Shown: positions 37,797 through 48,959, counted from the stretch's first letter. The stretch is 64,000 bases of DNA from Halomonas sp. McH1-25 (GCF_022348165.1 NZ_JAKRFI010000005.1:62001-126000); one strand, 5' to 3'. A program made the numbers and translations. Notes: generated by a model from the letters alone, not told the origin.

Positions 37797-40229
37797 TCAA
37801 CGGCATTCCCGGCTCGGCTGCCAGCAGCGCTCTTCCGTGGAATAGCGCAATTCCAGCCGCTGCCCGGCGCCGAACGGGTGTATCTCGTCGCGGAACATGA
37901 CCCGTTCCGGCCCAGACCAGCCTTCCGGCGCCGTTAGGGTTAGGTGCTCGCCTTCCACATCGAGTTCGAGCCAGCATCCGCGATAGCGCAACCGCAGATG
38001 CAAGCCACCCAATGCCTCGGGCAGGCAAGGATTGAGCCGCAGCATGCCGTCGCGGACTTCCAGCCCAGTGTGGCCGCGCTGGATCAAGTCGACGCTTCCC
38101 GCCATGGCGCCTAGGTGGATGCCTTCCGGGGTCGTGCCGCCCTGGCTGTCCTCGATGTCACTCCGCAGCACCTGCTGGAACAGCTCCCAGGCCTGAAGTC
38201 GGTCTGCACGCGCCAGTACCCAGGAGCTCACGACCCGACTGAGTGTCGACCCGTGCGAGGTGCGCTGCTGATAATAATCGACAGTGCGCGGAATCAGCTC
38301 ACCGGAGAACGCATAGCCGAGCTGGGCGAAGATGTCGCCCAGTTCCTCGGCGGAAAAGAGATAAAACAGCATTAGTACATCAGACTGCTTCGAGGCCTTG
38401 TAGCGATTGACGGTATCGCCCTCCGCCTCGAGCAACCGGTCCAGGCGATGGATATCGCCATAGCGTTCGCGATAACCGGCCCAGTCGAATTCCTGCAATT
38501 CTTCGTACCCCTCGAACTGACTGGGAACTCCATCGGCATGGAAGGGCACGAAGAGCTGCTGGCCGATGGTCATCCACTGGCTAACCTCACGGTCCGAAAG
38601 CCCCAGCGCCTCGTTCAGTTCCCCTCGCCGCCGCTCGCCGATCAGGTCGTAGGCATTCACTGCACGCCCCAGCACCCAGGCCACCATGACATTGGTATAG
38701 GTATTGTTGTCGAGCCCTGGAATCTGGATATCGGGGTAGCGGTCGTGAAATTCGTCGGGCCCCATCACGCCACGAATGTCGTAACGCTTGCGCTGCGTAT
38801 TCCAGCTGGCGGCACTCGCCCAGAAACGAGCGATCTCGAAGAGCATCTCGGCGCCATAATACGCCAGGAACTCACGATCCTCGGTGACCTCGTAGTAACG
38901 CCAGACGTTATAGGCCACGGCGGCATTGACGTGGCGCTGTAGCGAACTGTTGTCGGGTATCCAGCGCCCTGACTTGGGATTGAGATGGACCTGCTGGCTT
39001 TCCTCGCGCCCATCGCTGCCGCTTTGCCAAGGATACATGGCGCCCCGGTAACCGGCCTGGCGGGCCAAGTAACGGGCCTCGTCCAGGCGCCGATAGCGGT
39101 AGCGCAGCAGCGCACGGGTAATCTCGGGAATGCGATAGTTCAGAAACGGAAAGATGAACAACTCGTCCCAGAAAATGTGACCACGATAGGCTTCGCCATG
39201 CAGTCCCCGGGCCGGCACGCCGATATCCAGATCGACGCTGTGTGGCGAGACCGTCTGCAGCAGATGGAAGATGTGCAGACGCAGGATCATCTGCATACGC
39301 CCACCGCCATCGAGCCCGATATCGCATCGCTGCCAGAGATGCTGCCAGGCTCGCCGATGACTATTCAGCAGTTCGTCGAACGCTCCTGCCCTGGCCGCCG
39401 CCTGACAAGCGGCGAGCCTGGACTCGGCAATCGCGCGGTCGCGCGACGTATACAACGCCACGACCTTTTCGACCACGGCCTCGCCGCCTGCCGCAAGTTC
39501 GCACGTCATCTCCTGGGCGATGTAACCGGCGTCTTCGATGAGCTGCCGCTTGCCCTCGATCTCCTGGCCGGCGACGCGCAGATGCGTGCGTGCCGCCTGG
39601 GCGATGCGTAGTTTGGATTGACGGGTTTCGACCTGCAGACAGATCGTGTCGTCGCCCGGCGTATCCGTCGATAGCGGGGCCAGGTGGGTGCTGGACAACT
39701 GCCGATAACGCTCAACGCCGGCATTGATCACCCGCCCATCCAGGGCCGACCGCACGGTGATGCGCCCCGCCCAGTTTTCGGGGCGAATGCGCCATTCGAT
39801 GGCGCCCAGATGAGGCTGGGCCATATGTACCAGTCGCTGTGTGATCAGCGTGGTCTCACGCCCCTGATGGTCGCGAAAGAAGAGCTGACGCTTGAGCACG
39901 CCAGCCTCGATATCCAGGGATTGGCGATAATCGAGCAGTTCCACCTCCATGAGGTTGAACCAATCGCCGCCCTCGGGCCGAAAGGTCAGGCACAGCCAAT
40001 TGGGCAGGTTGACCAGATCCTCGTTCTCGATGACTCGCCCGGCAATTTCCGTCGACAGGCGATTATAGCCTCCTGCCAGGTAGGTTCCCGGGTAGTGGAA
40101 CTCGCCCGCCTCCGTCTCGCCAGCAGCCCCACGAGTCGCAAAGTAGCCGTTGCCCAGCGTACATAAGGCTTCGCGCAAGCCCTCCTGGGCCGGGTCAAAG
40201 CCATGATAGTCAAGCGTCCAGTCGTTCAT
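37797..40229 (-). CDS. Glycoside hydrolase family 65 disaccharide phosphorylase
   Basis: 810 residues, typical of GH65 inverting phosphorylases (trehalose, maltose, kojibiose or nigerose), giving beta-glucose-1-phosphate plus glucose. Seen: N-terminal super-sandwich domain, an (alpha/alpha)6 barrel with GHIFWDELFIFPFL, and the catalytic acid Glu in GVMGPDEFHD near residue 480. The substrate within the family cannot be told. It overlaps the upstream beta-phosphoglucomutase gene by four bases; that pairing is a strong sign of the phosphorylase route, since the mutase consumes beta-glucose-1-phosphate. Confidence 0.93.
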   Translation of the reverse strand: MNDWTLDYHGFDPAQEGLREALCTLGNGYFATRGAAGETEAGEFHYPGTYLAGGYNRLSTEIAGRVIENEDLVNLPNWLCLTFRPEGGDWFNLMEVELLDYRQSLDIEAGVLKRQLFFRDHQGRETTLITQRLVHMAQPHLGAIEWRIRPENWAGRITVRSALDGRVINAGVERYRQLSSTHLAPLSTDTPGDDTICLQVETRQSKLRIAQAARTHLRVAGQEIEGKRQLIEDAGYIAQEMTCELAAGGEAVVEKVVALYTSRDRAIAESRLAACQAAARAGAFDELLNSHRRAWQHLWQRCDIGLDGGGRMQMILRLHIFHLLQTVSPHSVDLDIGVPARGLHGEAYRGHIFWDELFIFPFLNYRIPEITRALLRYRYRRLDEARYLARQAGYRGAMYPWQSGSDGREESQQVHLNPKSGRWIPDNSSLQRHVNAAVAYNVWRYYEVTEDREFLAYYGAEMLFEIARFWASAASWNTQRKRYDIRGVMGPDEFHDRYPDIQIPGLDNNTYTNVMVAWVLGRAVNAYDLIGERRRGELNEALGLSDREVSQWMTIGQQLFVPFHADGVPSQFEGYEELQEFDWAGYRERYGDIHRLDRLLEAEGDTVNRYKASKQSDVLMLFYLFSAEELGDIFAQLGYAFSGELIPRTVDYYQQRTSHGSTLSRVVSSWVLARADRLQAWELFQQVLRSDIEDSQGGTTPEGIHLGAMAGSVDLIQRGHTGLEVRDGMLRLNPCLPEALGGLHLRLRYRGCWLELDVEGEHLTLTAPEGWSGPERVMFRDEIHPFGAGQRLELRYSTEERCWQPSRECR

Positions 40230-40999
40230 GGCTCGCCGTCCGGCATCATCATTTCGGCCAGATCCTCGACGACGACGTCAGCGCCATGCGCCAGCAGCTC
40301 GTCGCGCTGCTGGGCACGGTCAATGCCGACCACCAGCCCGAAGCCTGCTTTGTTGGCTGCCTCGACGCCCGAGAGCGCATCCTCGACCGCAAAGGCCTCC
40401 CCCGGAAACACCGACAGCAGGCTGGCCGCATGGCGGAAAATGTCGGGGTTAGGCTTTCCATGTAGCTCCAGCCGCTCGGCCTCGATACCGTCGACCACTG
40501 CATCGAATAGGTGGTCCAACCCTGTCCTGATGAGGATACTTTGGGCATTCTTGCTCGACGAGACCAGTGCTGTCTGCAACCCGGCCTTGCGTATCGACTC
40601 GATGAACGCTACCGACGAGGCGAAGACATCAACCCCCTCTGCCGCCAGGAACTGCTCGAAGTAACGCTGCTTGCGATTGCCCAGACCGCAAATGGTCTCC
40701 TCATCGGGCAGGTCCTCGGGCGAGCCGAACGGAAGCTGAATGCCGCGGGCTTCCAGAAAGCTGCTGACACCGTCATAGCGTGGCTTGCCGTCGACGTAAC
40801 GGCGATAGTCGTGTTGGGGATCGAATGCCCGGAAGGGCTCACCATCGCGCTCGGCACGCTCGGCCAAGTAGCCATCGAAGAGCTTTCGCCACGCCTGGCA
40901 ATGAGTACGTGCCGTATCGGTCACGACGCCGTCCAGGTCGAAGATACCGGCCCGATAGTCGGTTGGCCTTATATCCTGTGAGTGCACTGCTGGTCGCAT
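40226..40999 (-). CDS. pgmB: Beta-phosphoglucomutase
   Basis: HAD-superfamily mutase converting beta-glucose-1-phosphate to glucose-6-phosphate. 257 residues. Seen: motif I GIFDLDGVVTDTARTH with the nucleophile and general acid/base Asp residues, motif II VSSSKNA, and motif IV FAVEDALSGVEAA. A cap region with RYVDGKPRYDGVSSFL is the substrate-specific feature of PgmB. First gene of a two-gene operon with the GH65 phosphorylase. For trehalose or maltose taken up as osmolytes, the pair would recover them cheaply. Confidence 0.94.
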   Translation of the reverse strand: MRPAVHSQDIRPTDYRAGIFDLDGVVTDTARTHCQAWRKLFDGYLAERAERDGEPFRAFDPQHDYRRYVDGKPRYDGVSSFLEARGIQLPFGSPEDLPDEETICGLGNRKQRYFEQFLAAEGVDVFASSVAFIESIRKAGLQTALVSSSKNAQSILIRTGLDHLFDAVVDGIEAERLELHGKPNPDIFRHAASLLSVFPGEAFAVEDALSGVEAANKAGFGLVVGIDRAQQRDELLAHGADVVVEDLAEMMMPDGEP

Positions 41000-41055
41000 C
41001 GCAAGCCCTCGCTGCAGCTCATTTGAGAACTGTACCGATAGTGTAGCTGGCTGTC

Positions 41056-42171
41056 TCAGTCCAGCGCCTTTCTGAGCCTCGTCAAGGCTCCAAGAAAGAA
41101 CGCACTGCCGATGACGGCTAGCGCCAGCAATTGCGGCCAGACGATTCCCAGTCCGGCACCACGAAACAGAATGGCCTGGGCCAGCTCGACGAAGTGGGTG
41201 GTCGGCGCGATGAGCATAATGTTCTGCACCAGCTCGGGCATGCTCTCTCGAGGAGTCATGCCGCCCGATAGGATTTGTAAGGGAATCAGCACCAGAATGA
41301 TCAACAGGCCCAGTTGCGGCATCGAGCGCGCCACTGTTCCCAAAAAGATCCCTATAGAGGTGGTGGCAAACATTAGCAGCGTGGCGCCGAAGAGATATAG
41401 CGAGAGCGAGCCGTGAAGGGGCACTTTCAGCCAGCCTTCGACAATGACGCGTAGCGCGAATACCGAGGCCAGCAGCACTACCAGCCCCATCGACCAGACC
41501 TTGGCCAGCATGATCTCGAGCGAGGTGACCGGCATGACCAGCAGATGCTCGATGGTGCCGTGTTCCCGCTCACGGATCAGCGCGGCACCGGTCAGGATGA
41601 TTGACAGCATGGTGATCTGGTTGATGGCCTCGTTGATGGAACCGAACCAGCTTCGGTTGAGATTGGGGTTGAACTCGGCGCGTACCACCGCTTCGATGGC
41701 CTCCGGCGAGGGTTGCCGGTATCCCTGCACAAAAGCGGCCACTTCATCACTGATGATTCGCTGGATATGCCCGGCCCCGGTGAATGCCTGGCTGACCTGG
41801 GTAGCATCGACGTTCAACTGGATGGTCGGTTGGCGGCCGGCCAGCAGGTCTCGCTGGAAGTCGGGGGGGATGTTAAGCGTAAAGGTATATCGCCCAGCAT
41901 CCATGCCGCGGTCCATCTCGGCAATATCGATGAACTCGGGCGGCAGGAAATAGGGCAAATGGAAGGCATTGAAGATACGCAACGACGCCTGCGAACGGTC
42001 CTCGTCGACGATGGCCACACTGGCCCGGAACGGCGCTTCGGGCTCGCCAGTGGCGCTCAGATAGATCCCCAGGGTAAACGAGTAGAAAATCAGCAGCATC
42101 AGGGCAGGATCGCGACAGAGACTGCGTATTTCCTTGATGCCGAGTTGCAGGATATTGCTGAGCCTGGCCAT
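41056..42171 (-). CDS. yhhJ: ABC-2 type permease, YhhJ-like
   Basis: 371-residue membrane component of an export system. Seen: N-terminal membrane helix (LMLLIFYSFTLGIYLSA), a large periplasmic loop (about residues 50-180), then five membrane helices with the ABC-2 signature LIREREHGTIEHLLVMPV. Length and order match E. coli YhhJ (374). It is third in the order HlyD-type adaptor, RbbA-type ATPase/permease, YhhJ. Its C-terminal end is the parent or sister of the remnant at 11.3 kb. Confidence 0.9.
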   Translation of the reverse strand: MARLSNILQLGIKEIRSLCRDPALMLLIFYSFTLGIYLSATGEPEAPFRASVAIVDEDRSQASLRIFNAFHLPYFLPPEFIDIAEMDRGMDAGRYTFTLNIPPDFQRDLLAGRQPTIQLNVDATQVSQAFTGAGHIQRIISDEVAAFVQGYRQPSPEAIEAVVRAEFNPNLNRSWFGSINEAINQITMLSIILTGAALIREREHGTIEHLLVMPVTSLEIMLAKVWSMGLVVLLASVFALRVIVEGWLKVPLHGSLSLYLFGATLLMFATTSIGIFLGTVARSMPQLGLLIILVLIPLQILSGGMTPRESMPELVQNIMLIAPTTHFVELAQAILFRGAGLGIVWPQLLALAVIGSAFFLGALTRLRKALD

Positions 42172-42172
42172 G

Positions 42173-44893
42173 TCAGCGCTCCTGCTTTTTCAGCCCCACG
42201 ACGCTGAACAGCGTCAATATGGGGATGGTAATAAGCAGGGCCAGGAAATACGGCATCAGATCCCCCAGGCCCAGCGCCTTGGAGAACACGCCGCGACTGA
42301 TGATCAGGAAATGACTGGTGGGATAGACATGCCCGATGAGGGCCGCCCCACCTTGCAGCGCGGAAACCGGAGAGAGCAGCCCCGAGAACTGGATGGCAGG
42401 TACCAGGGTAGCGATGGCCGTACCGAAGATGGTGGCAATCTGGCTTTTCAGCACCGACGACATTAGCAAGCCCATCCCCGTGGAACAAATGACGTAAAGC
42501 AGCGCGCCGAAGCTCAACGTCAACAGACTACCCTTTACCGGCACGCCAAAGGCCAGTACAGCGAAGGCCACCAGGGTGGCGAAATTGATCATGGCCAGCG
42601 CGATGTACGGCAACTGCTTGCCAATCAGAAACTCCAGCCGCGAGACCGGCGTGACGTAGAGATTGATGATCGAGCCAAGTTCCTTCTCACGCACGACGCC
42701 CAAGGCAGTCAGCATCGCCGGTATCAGCATGAGCAACAGCGGAATCATCGCCGGGGCCATGGCCGGCAGACTCCTCACGTCGGGGTTATAGCGATAGCGA
42801 ATGGCGATCTCCACCGTAGGTGATGCCGCACTGCCCTCGCTCAGGCGGGCCAAGGTGTCAGCGTGAATCCCCGCTACGTATCCCTTGATGGTATCGGCCC
42901 TGACCGGCATCGAACCGTCGATCCAGTACCCGACCTCGGGCACGTCGCCACGCTTGAGTTGGCGGCCGAATCCCGGCGGTATTTCCACCGCCAGGCTGAT
43001 CTCGCCGCTGCGCAGGCGCTGCTGCATATCGCTGTAGTCGATCAGTGGAGGTTGTTCGTTGAAGTAACGCGACCCTGAAAGATTGAGCGTATAGGCCTGG
43101 CTGGTGGTGGTCTGGTCACGGTCGAGCACGGCGTAAGCCAGATTCTCGACATCCATGTTGATGCCATGTCCCATGATGAACATCAGGATCAGGCTGCCAA
43201 GCAGCGCCAACGTGGCACGCACCGGATCGCGGCGCAGCTCCAGCGTTTCGCGGTGGGTGTAACTGAACATTCGGCGCAGGCTGACGGCCAGTTGACCGGG
43301 CCGGGCCGACTGCTTCGGCGCCGCAGGCATGGTTAGCGGTGCGGTAGGCTCGGTGTCACTCGCGGTATCGGCCTCTTTCAGGTAAGTGATGAACGTCGCT
43401 TCCAGCGTGGGCAGCCCACGCGAAGCTAGCAGCCCCTCGGGGGTGTCAGTGGCCAGCACGCGCCCGGCATGCATTAGTGCAATGCGATCGCAGCGCATTG
43501 CCTCGTTCATAAAATGCGTGGAGATGAAGATCGTCACGCCTTCGTCGCGCGAGATCTGGCCCAGCAGCGCCCAGAAGCCGTCGCGGGCGACCGGATCTAC
43601 CCCTGACGTAGGTTCGTCGAGGATCAACAGCTCGGGCCGGTGAATGATTGCCACCGCTAGTGACAGGCGCTGACGTACGCCCAGAGGCAGCGTGGCCGGC
43701 AACGTGTCGGCCACCGCCTCGAGCTCGAAGCGTTTCAACATCTCTTTTACGCGTATCTCGCGCTCGGCCTCGGAGAGTCGAAATAAGCGTGCATGCAATT
43801 CCAGATTCTGGCGCAATGTCAGCTCGCCATAGAGCGAGAACCCTTGCGACATGTAGCCCACCCGCTGACGCGTGCCGATGTCCCGCGGATCGACGGGGTT
43901 GCCGAACAGCAACGCCTGGCCCTCACTGGCGGACAGCAGTCCAGTGAGCATCTTCATGGTGGTGGTCTTGCCACAGCCATTGGAGCCGAGGAAACCGAAG
44001 ATCTCGCCGCGTTCGATACGAAAATCGACATGGTCCACAGCAACGAAATCGCCGAATCGCTTGGTCAGGTCATGGGCCTCGATGGCGACACGTGCGTCCG
44101 GTTGGCGTGGCGCTATCTCGAAGACACGATGCTTGCGCCGCTTCGTCTCGGGCAACAATGCAATGAAAGCTTCCTCGAGCGTGGCACTGCCCGTCGATGC
44201 CAGTAGGTCACCAGGCGAGCCGGTACTCAGCACCTGACCGTCATCCATGGCTACCAGCCAGTCGAAGCGACGTGCTTCATCCATATAGGCAGTGGCAACC
44301 AGCACGCTCATATCGGGGCGTTTGCCCCGGATGCGCTCGATCAACTCCCAAAACTGGGCCCGGGATAACGGATCGACGCCGGTGGTCGGCTCGTCGAGAA
44401 TCAGCAGATCGGGATCGTGAATCAACGCGCAGCACAATCCCAGCTTCTGCTTCATTCCCCCGGAGAGCTTGCCAGCCGGACGCTCCGTGAACCCGGCCAG
44501 CCCAGTGCTGCGCACCAGTTCGGCAATACGATCGCGACGTTCCTGGCGCCCCTGTCCGAAGAGACGGCCAAAGAAATCGAGATTCTCGAAGACCGTCAGA
44601 GTGGGATACAGATTCTTGCCCAGCCCCTGGGGCATATAGGCAATCCGTCGGCATACCTGGCGCCGATGACGACCAGCAGCCATGTCCCCGCCCAGCACAA
44701 CGACCCTGCCCTGTTGAATTTTTCGGGCACCGGCGACCAGCGCCATCAGGCTGGACTTGCCGACACCATCCGGCCCGATCAGCCCCACCATGCTGCCGGC
44801 GGGAATGGACAGGTCCAGGGCGGATAGTGCGGTCACCGGACCATAGCGCAGGCTGACGCCTTCCAGGCGTATCACGGGATCGACAGGACTCAT
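42173..44893 (-). CDS. rbbA: Fused double-ABC ATPase and permease, RbbA/YhiH-like
   Basis: 906 residues: two ABC domains and a C-terminal ABC-2 permease domain in one chain, as in E. coli RbbA (911). Seen: first Walker [10 protein letters not shown] near residue 40 with signature [11 protein letters not shown]; second Walker [10 protein letters not shown] near residue 302 with degenerate signature [10 protein letters not shown]; membrane part from about residue 545, with [18 protein letters not shown]. RbbA was named ribosome-bound ATPase, but the adaptor and YhhJ neighbours point to an envelope exporter. The stop lies one base before the yhhJ start. Confidence 0.92.
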   Translation of the reverse strand: MSPVDPVIRLEGVSLRYGPVTALSALDLSIPAGSMVGLIGPDGVGKSSLMALVAGARKIQQGRVVVLGGDMAAGRHRRQVCRRIAYMPQGLGKNLYPTLTVFENLDFFGRLFGQGRQERRDRIAELVRSTGLAGFTERPAGKLSGGMKQKLGLCCALIHDPDLLILDEPTTGVDPLSRAQFWELIERIRGKRPDMSVLVATAYMDEARRFDWLVAMDDGQVLSTGSPGDLLASTGSATLEEAFIALLPETKRRKHRVFEIAPRQPDARVAIEAHDLTKRFGDFVAVDHVDFRIERGEIFGFLGSNGCGKTTTMKMLTGLLSASEGQALLFGNPVDPRDIGTRQRVGYMSQGFSLYGELTLRQNLELHARLFRLSEAEREIRVKEMLKRFELEAVADTLPATLPLGVRQRLSLAVAIIHRPELLILDEPTSGVDPVARDGFWALLGQISRDEGVTIFISTHFMNEAMRCDRIALMHAGRVLATDTPEGLLASRGLPTLEATFITYLKEADTASDTEPTAPLTMPAAPKQSARPGQLAVSLRRMFSYTHRETLELRRDPVRATLALLGSLILMFIMGHGINMDVENLAYAVLDRDQTTTSQAYTLNLSGSRYFNEQPPLIDYSDMQQRLRSGEISLAVEIPPGFGRQLKRGDVPEVGYWIDGSMPVRADTIKGYVAGIHADTLARLSEGSAASPTVEIAIRYRYNPDVRSLPAMAPAMIPLLLMLIPAMLTALGVVREKELGSIINLYVTPVSRLEFLIGKQLPYIALAMINFATLVAFAVLAFGVPVKGSLLTLSFGALLYVICSTGMGLLMSSVLKSQIATIFGTAIATLVPAIQFSGLLSPVSALQGGAALIGHVYPTSHFLIISRGVFSKALGLGDLMPYFLALLITIPILTLFSVVGLKKQER

Positions 44894-45966
44894 GGCGTCA
44901 CGTTGACCTGGAGGTCTTCAGGCCAGTCGAGCGTGTCATCGAGCTTGAGATAGGCCATGCCCGGCAAGCCGGTCTTGACCTTGTCCACGTGCTGTTCGAG
45001 CAGTTGCGGGTCGATGCGCGCCTTGACCCGAAACATGAGCTTCTCGCGCTCGCTGGCCGTCTCGACGGTCTTGGGCGTGAACTGGGCCACGCTGGAGACG
45101 TAGCTAATGCGGGCCGGAATCACGTACTGCGGCGCAGCATCCAGCACCAGATGCACATCGGCGCCCAGCGCGACACGCCCGGCCTGACGCTCGGGCAGGA
45201 AAAAGGTCATGTAGACATCGGTCAGGTCGACGAGATTGAGCACCACGCCGCCGGCCGCGAGTACCTCGCCGGACTGGGCGACACGATACTGGACCCGGGC
45301 CACCCGATCGCTGCGCAGTTGGCTGTCTTCGAGATCGGCCTCCAGCTTGGTCACGGTCGCCTTTGCCGCCTCGATGGCGGATTGGGACTCGACCACCTGC
45401 GAACCGGCCGCCTCGATGGCCGCCTGGGCGGCAAGCACACCAGCCCGCGCCGCCGCCAACGCGGCTTCGGCACTTTGCAGGCTGGCCAGGTCATCATCGA
45501 GCTGCTGTCTCGACAGGGCATTGCGTGCCACCAACGCCCGGGTGCGCTCATAGCGCTTGCGGGCCGCCGTCAGCTCGGCCTGGCGCTGCAGTACGCTGGC
45601 CTCGGCTGCGGCCTTTTCGCTCTCGCGCTGGGTCACCTGGGCCTGGGCGGTACGCGTCGCATTCTCGGCCTGGCGTACCTGTGCCCTGGCCTGCCCCAGC
45701 TCAGCTTCCAGCACTTTCGTGTCCATGCGGGCCAATAGCTGATTCGGCTCGACCAGCTCTCCTTCATCAACCAGAATCGCCTCGATTCGGCCGGCCTGCT
45801 TGGTCGCAATATCGATCTCGGTCGCTTCGATCCGCCCGTTACCGCTGGCAAAGCCTTCTTCCAGACCCTCGGGACGCAGCCCCAGCCACGCCAGCGCACC
45901 GGCAATGAGCACGACACCAGTAGCAATCAGCGCTCGCCAAGCCACCTTTCTTAGCGTGGGGCTCAT
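44890..45966 (-). CDS. yhiI: HlyD-family membrane-fusion protein, YhiI-like
   Basis: 358 residues, periplasmic adaptor of the exporter. Seen: single N-terminal membrane anchor ([19 protein letters not shown]), lipoyl-half motifs around residue 50-80, a long alpha-helical coiled coil (about residues 85-215, Ala/Gln/Glu-rich), then the second lipoyl half and a beta-barrel ([16 protein letters not shown]). It starts the operon and overlaps rbbA by four bases. It would link the inner-membrane exporter to an outer-membrane channel. AAGGAA precedes the ATG. Confidence 0.93.
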   Translation of the reverse strand: MSPTLRKVAWRALIATGVVLIAGALAWLGLRPEGLEEGFASGNGRIEATEIDIATKQAGRIEAILVDEGELVEPNQLLARMDTKVLEAELGQARAQVRQAENATRTAQAQVTQRESEKAAAEASVLQRQAELTAARKRYERTRALVARNALSRQQLDDDLASLQSAEAALAAARAGVLAAQAAIEAAGSQVVESQSAIEAAKATVTKLEADLEDSQLRSDRVARVQYRVAQSGEVLAAGGVVLNLVDLTDVYMTFFLPERQAGRVALGADVHLVLDAAPQYVIPARISYVSSVAQFTPKTVETASEREKLMFRVKARIDPQLLEQHVDKVKTGLPGMAYLKLDDTLDWPEDLQVNVTP

Positions 45967-46072
45967 GGTATAGATTCCTTGACTAGCTAGTAACGGGAAA
46001 AGACGCGAGTTCTAACAACATGTGTCATCATGGACTTGATATAAGCACTATGGGGAGATAAAAAACGGTGTG

Positions 46073-46782
46073 ATGACATGGATCAAGACTGTGGGAATTC
46101 GCACGGCCTGGGACCTGCGTAACACTGATCCCAAGCGCATCCGCCGCAAGTTCAGTGTCACGCTCGAGCGTACCGTCCTCGAGCTTCAGGGCACGCCCTG
46201 TATCGAGATGAACGACTTTGACGAACCCAGGCAGCGCATCATGACCAGCCGCTCGTTCGGCAAGCTCACCGGCAATTATCAGGAGATTCAGGAAGCCATT
46301 CGTCAGCACGGCCAGCGCGGCGCCGAAAAGCTCCGCCAGCAAGGCAGTCTTGCCCGGGCCGTGCTCGTGTTTCTCAAGACCAACCCTCACCGCACCGATC
46401 TACCCCAGTACTCGCCAAGCATGATCGTCGAGCTGGAGCGCCCCACCGACGACAGCCGCCCGATACTTCACGCAGCCAGCCAGGCGCTGCAGCGGATCTT
46501 CCTGCCCCGCTTCGCCTATATGAAGGCCGACGTGATGCTACTGGATCTCGTCGATGCCGACCGGCAGCAGCTTTCGCTACTCGACACGCCACAGAGCGCC
46601 ACCGATCGTGCACGTAGCGAAAAGCTCATGGTCACCATGGACAGCTGAACCAGAAGATGGGCCGTGGCATGTTGCGCCTGGGCATGCCAACGGACGGCGC
46701 CGCCTAGCACTTGCGCTGTGCCAATCGTACGCCGCGATGGAGTACGCGCTGGGAAGAGATATCGAAGGTAAGGGTGCTGTAG
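46073..46782 (+). pseudogene. umuC: UmuC 3' fragment (error-prone polymerase V)
   Basis: The frame from about 46073 reads the C-terminal half of UmuC: GIRTAWDLRNTDPKRIRRKF, SVTLERTVLELQG, MTSRSFGKL, YMKADVMLLDL and RSEKLMVTMD. At 46643-46648 the frame ends in TGA, but one base over it continues as LNQKMGRGMLRLGMPTDGAA, then TAG (46705, where UmuC has Trp), then HLRCANRTPRWSTRW, closing at 46782. So it lacks the catalytic N-terminal half and carries one single-base deletion and one nonsense change. The 192-residue frame at 46070-46648 is part of this remnant. No umuD is near. Old mobile-element debris. Confidence 0.85.
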
Positions 46783-46787
46783 GAAGC

Positions 46788-46813
46788 CAAAAGCCCCGGC
46801 AAATTGCCGGGGC
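46788..46813 (-). terminator. Terminator of the chemoreceptor gene
   Basis: GCCCCGGCAA/TTGCCGGGGC hairpin at 46793-46813 followed on the minus strand by TTTT. It lies about 35 bases after the chemoreceptor stop. Confidence 0.8.
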
Positions 46814-46845
46814 CAAGCGAGAACTGACTAGCCTGAATAGCTCAA

Positions 46846-48555
46846 TTAGAACTCTTCCCACTCAAGTTCAGCGGCTTGAGCTGCAGGCGTCTTCCTGACG
46901 ACTGGCTGCGAAGCGCGGGAAGGAAGCGCAGAAGCTTGCTCAGGGGCAGAGATATGTCGGGAGCGCTGCATCCCGACCTTACGCTGCGCCTCACCTTCCG
47001 CTAGCCGGAAGATTGCGACTGCCGATTCAAGCTGAGCCGCCTGCTCCTCAAGTGATGATGCGGCAGCTGCAGCCTCCTGTACCAGGGCCGCATTCTGCTG
47101 GGTTACTTCATCCATTTGCGAGACGGCCTGATTGACCTGCTCAATGCCGTCACTCTGCTCCTGCGAAGCCGCAGAAATCTCATCCATGATGTCGGCAACC
47201 CGCTTAACCGAGGCCATGATGTCATCCATCGTCTGGCCTGCGCCTTCCACCAGACTCGCGCCCTGCTCTACCTGGCCTGCCGACGTCTCGATGAGGGCAC
47301 GAATTTCCTTGGCCGCATCGGCGCTACGGCTTGCCAGGTTGCGCACTTCTGTAGCAACAACGGCAAACCCTCGGCCTTGTTCACCGGCCCGCGCAGCCTC
47401 GACCGACGCGTTGAGCGCCAGAATATTGGTCTGAAAGGCGATCGAATCGATAACGCCGATGATATCGGCAATCTTCCTTGAGCTTTCAGAAATGCCGCGC
47501 ATGGTCACGATGACCTGGCCGACCGCATTACCACCACGCTCTGCTGTCGCAGAAGCTTCGCTAGCGAGGGTGCTGCCCTGACGCGCATTATCGGCATTCT
47601 GCTTCACTGTCGCCGTCAGCTGCTCCATGCTGGCAGCCGTTTCTTCAAGCGAAGCGGCCTGCTGCTCGGTGCGAGACGACAGATCGGTATTGCCGCTGGC
47701 GATTTCACGTGTGCCGATATGGATCGAACCGCTACTGTCACGAACCACGGAAACCGTCTGGGATAGCCCTGCCTGCATGTGTTTCATGGCAGTATACAAT
47801 TGGCCGATCTCGTTACGCCCTCGATCAGCGATCCTATGCGACAGATCCCCTTGGGCAATTCGCTCAAAGTGCGTCGCAGCTTCCTGCAGGGGGCGAATGA
47901 CGATACGCATCATGCCTACCCGAACCATGACGACACTCAGGATAACCAGCCCCAGGGCCGCCAAGCCGATATAGCCAAATGTGGTCATTGTCGTGCGGAA
48001 ACCGGACAGCAGTTCCTGACCACGTGTCCTGGCAAAATCGATGAAGGCCTCATTGGCTTTGATATACGCCAAGTTCAGCCTGTCCCCCTCTCGCTTGGCT
48101 GCCCTGTATTCCCTTTCGTTACCGCGCTTGAGCGCTTCATACTGAGGAACCAGCCCCTTCGAGACGAGTTGGGAAAAAGCAGTCTCGACGGCATCAGCGA
48201 AGGGTTTGCCCTGTTCAGTTTTGGGAGCAGCTACGAAAGTCTCGAAACGCTGCTGAGCTACCTGCAGCTTCTCCCCGGCTGTCTCCAGATACATGGCCGC
48301 TGCGGCCTTGTCTCCTTCATTCAAAGCATCCAGATGGTTCAGAAAGAATAGCTGAGTGTCCGCGACATTGACCTGAGCACGGTTCAATGAATTCAACTGC
48401 TGCACATTGATTCGGTTCAGCTCGTCTATCGAACCAGACCCCAGGGTGCTGGATTGATAGCCAAGCGCAGCTACGAGCAGTATCAAGACTGTAAACAACA
48501 CCAGGACGGCTGTTAACCCGGCCTTAACCGTCAGATTTTTCAATAAATTATGCAT
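46846..48555 (-). CDS. Methyl-accepting chemotaxis protein
   Basis: 569-residue chemoreceptor. Seen: N-terminal membrane helix (about residues 13-33), periplasmic four-helix-bundle sensor domain to about residue 185, second membrane helix near 190-210, HAMP, and a signalling domain with the hairpin tip [20 protein letters not shown]. Methylation helices carry [14 protein letters not shown]-type sequence. The last five residues EWEEF follow a flexible Ala/Pro-rich linker and match the tether pentapeptide that recruits CheR/CheB. Ligand unknown. A sigma-28-like promoter lies upstream. Confidence 0.95.
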   Translation of the reverse strand: MHNLLKNLTVKAGLTAVLVLFTVLILLVAALGYQSSTLGSGSIDELNRINVQQLNSLNRAQVNVADTQLFFLNHLDALNEGDKAAAAMYLETAGEKLQVAQQRFETFVAAPKTEQGKPFADAVETAFSQLVSKGLVPQYEALKRGNEREYRAAKREGDRLNLAYIKANEAFIDFARTRGQELLSGFRTTMTTFGYIGLAALGLVILSVVMVRVGMMRIVIRPLQEAATHFERIAQGDLSHRIADRGRNEIGQLYTAMKHMQAGLSQTVSVVRDSSGSIHIGTREIASGNTDLSSRTEQQAASLEETAASMEQLTATVKQNADNARQGSTLASEASATAERGGNAVGQVIVTMRGISESSRKIADIIGVIDSIAFQTNILALNASVEAARAGEQGRGFAVVATEVRNLASRSADAAKEIRALIETSAGQVEQGASLVEGAGQTMDDIMASVKRVADIMDEISAASQEQSDGIEQVNQAVSQMDEVTQQNAALVQEAAAAASSLEEQAAQLESAVAIFRLAEGEAQRKVGMQRSRHISAPEQASALPSRASQPVVRKTPAAQAAELEWEEF

Positions 48556-48673
48556 CTCTTGATCTCGCAGAGAGGAGGATCAGTCAGCCTTGATAATCCA
48601 GCCTAGATAGAAAAGTGCCCGCACTACGACGGTATGAGCGCAAGGCTAAGTGTCTTTTCCAAAGACAACTTAG

Positions 48674-48701
48674 GTATCGGCATACAGAACAAGGATATTT
48701 A
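48674..48701 (-). promoter_or_regulatory. Sigma-28 (FliA)-type promoter of the chemoreceptor
   Basis: On the minus strand TAAATATC (48701-48694), a 12-base spacer and GCCGATAC (48681-48674) resemble TAAAGTTT-N11-GCCGATAA, with 7 of 8 matches in the -10. It lies about 120 bases before the chemoreceptor start. Confidence 0.55.
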
Positions 48702-48802
48702 GTATACAAAAAATTCGATTTGTAAATTTCAGATAACACAAGTTATTAAAACACGATGTTCATGAAAAATAGTTCGCAATTGGCGAGAACACTTGCCAAG
48801 CA

Positions 48803-48930
48803 ACGGAAAGTCAGTCAGGGCTGTATCACGCCATTCTCAAGAGCCATAAGCCGGAGAAGCGCCGCTTCCGCCGCTGGGTTACCGGCGAGTTGTTACCCGA
48901 ACTCCACCGCACTGGGAGCTATGCCCAAAC
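48803..48930 (+). pseudogene. Bro-N prophage antirepressor fragment
   Basis: One frame (codons at 48809 onward) reads SQSGLYHAILKSHKPEKRRF followed by RRWVTGELLPELHRTGSYA. This is the C-terminal end of a Bro-N domain as found in phage antirepressors. No start or upstream part survives, and the reading continues into meaningless sequence. It abuts an integrase remnant. Confidence 0.65.
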
Positions 48931-48959
48931 GCGTCCAGGAGCTGAACCTGACCAAATAC

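Noticed and set aside
37521-37937. 138-residue + strand frame between ldtD and the GH65 gene
   Set aside because: Arg-rich low-complexity translation of the GGA-repeat RNA and of the complementary strand of the GH65 gene.
46070-46648. Intact 192-residue hypothetical gene
   Set aside because: The sequence is the C-terminal part of UmuC continuing past the stop in another frame, so it is a remnant.
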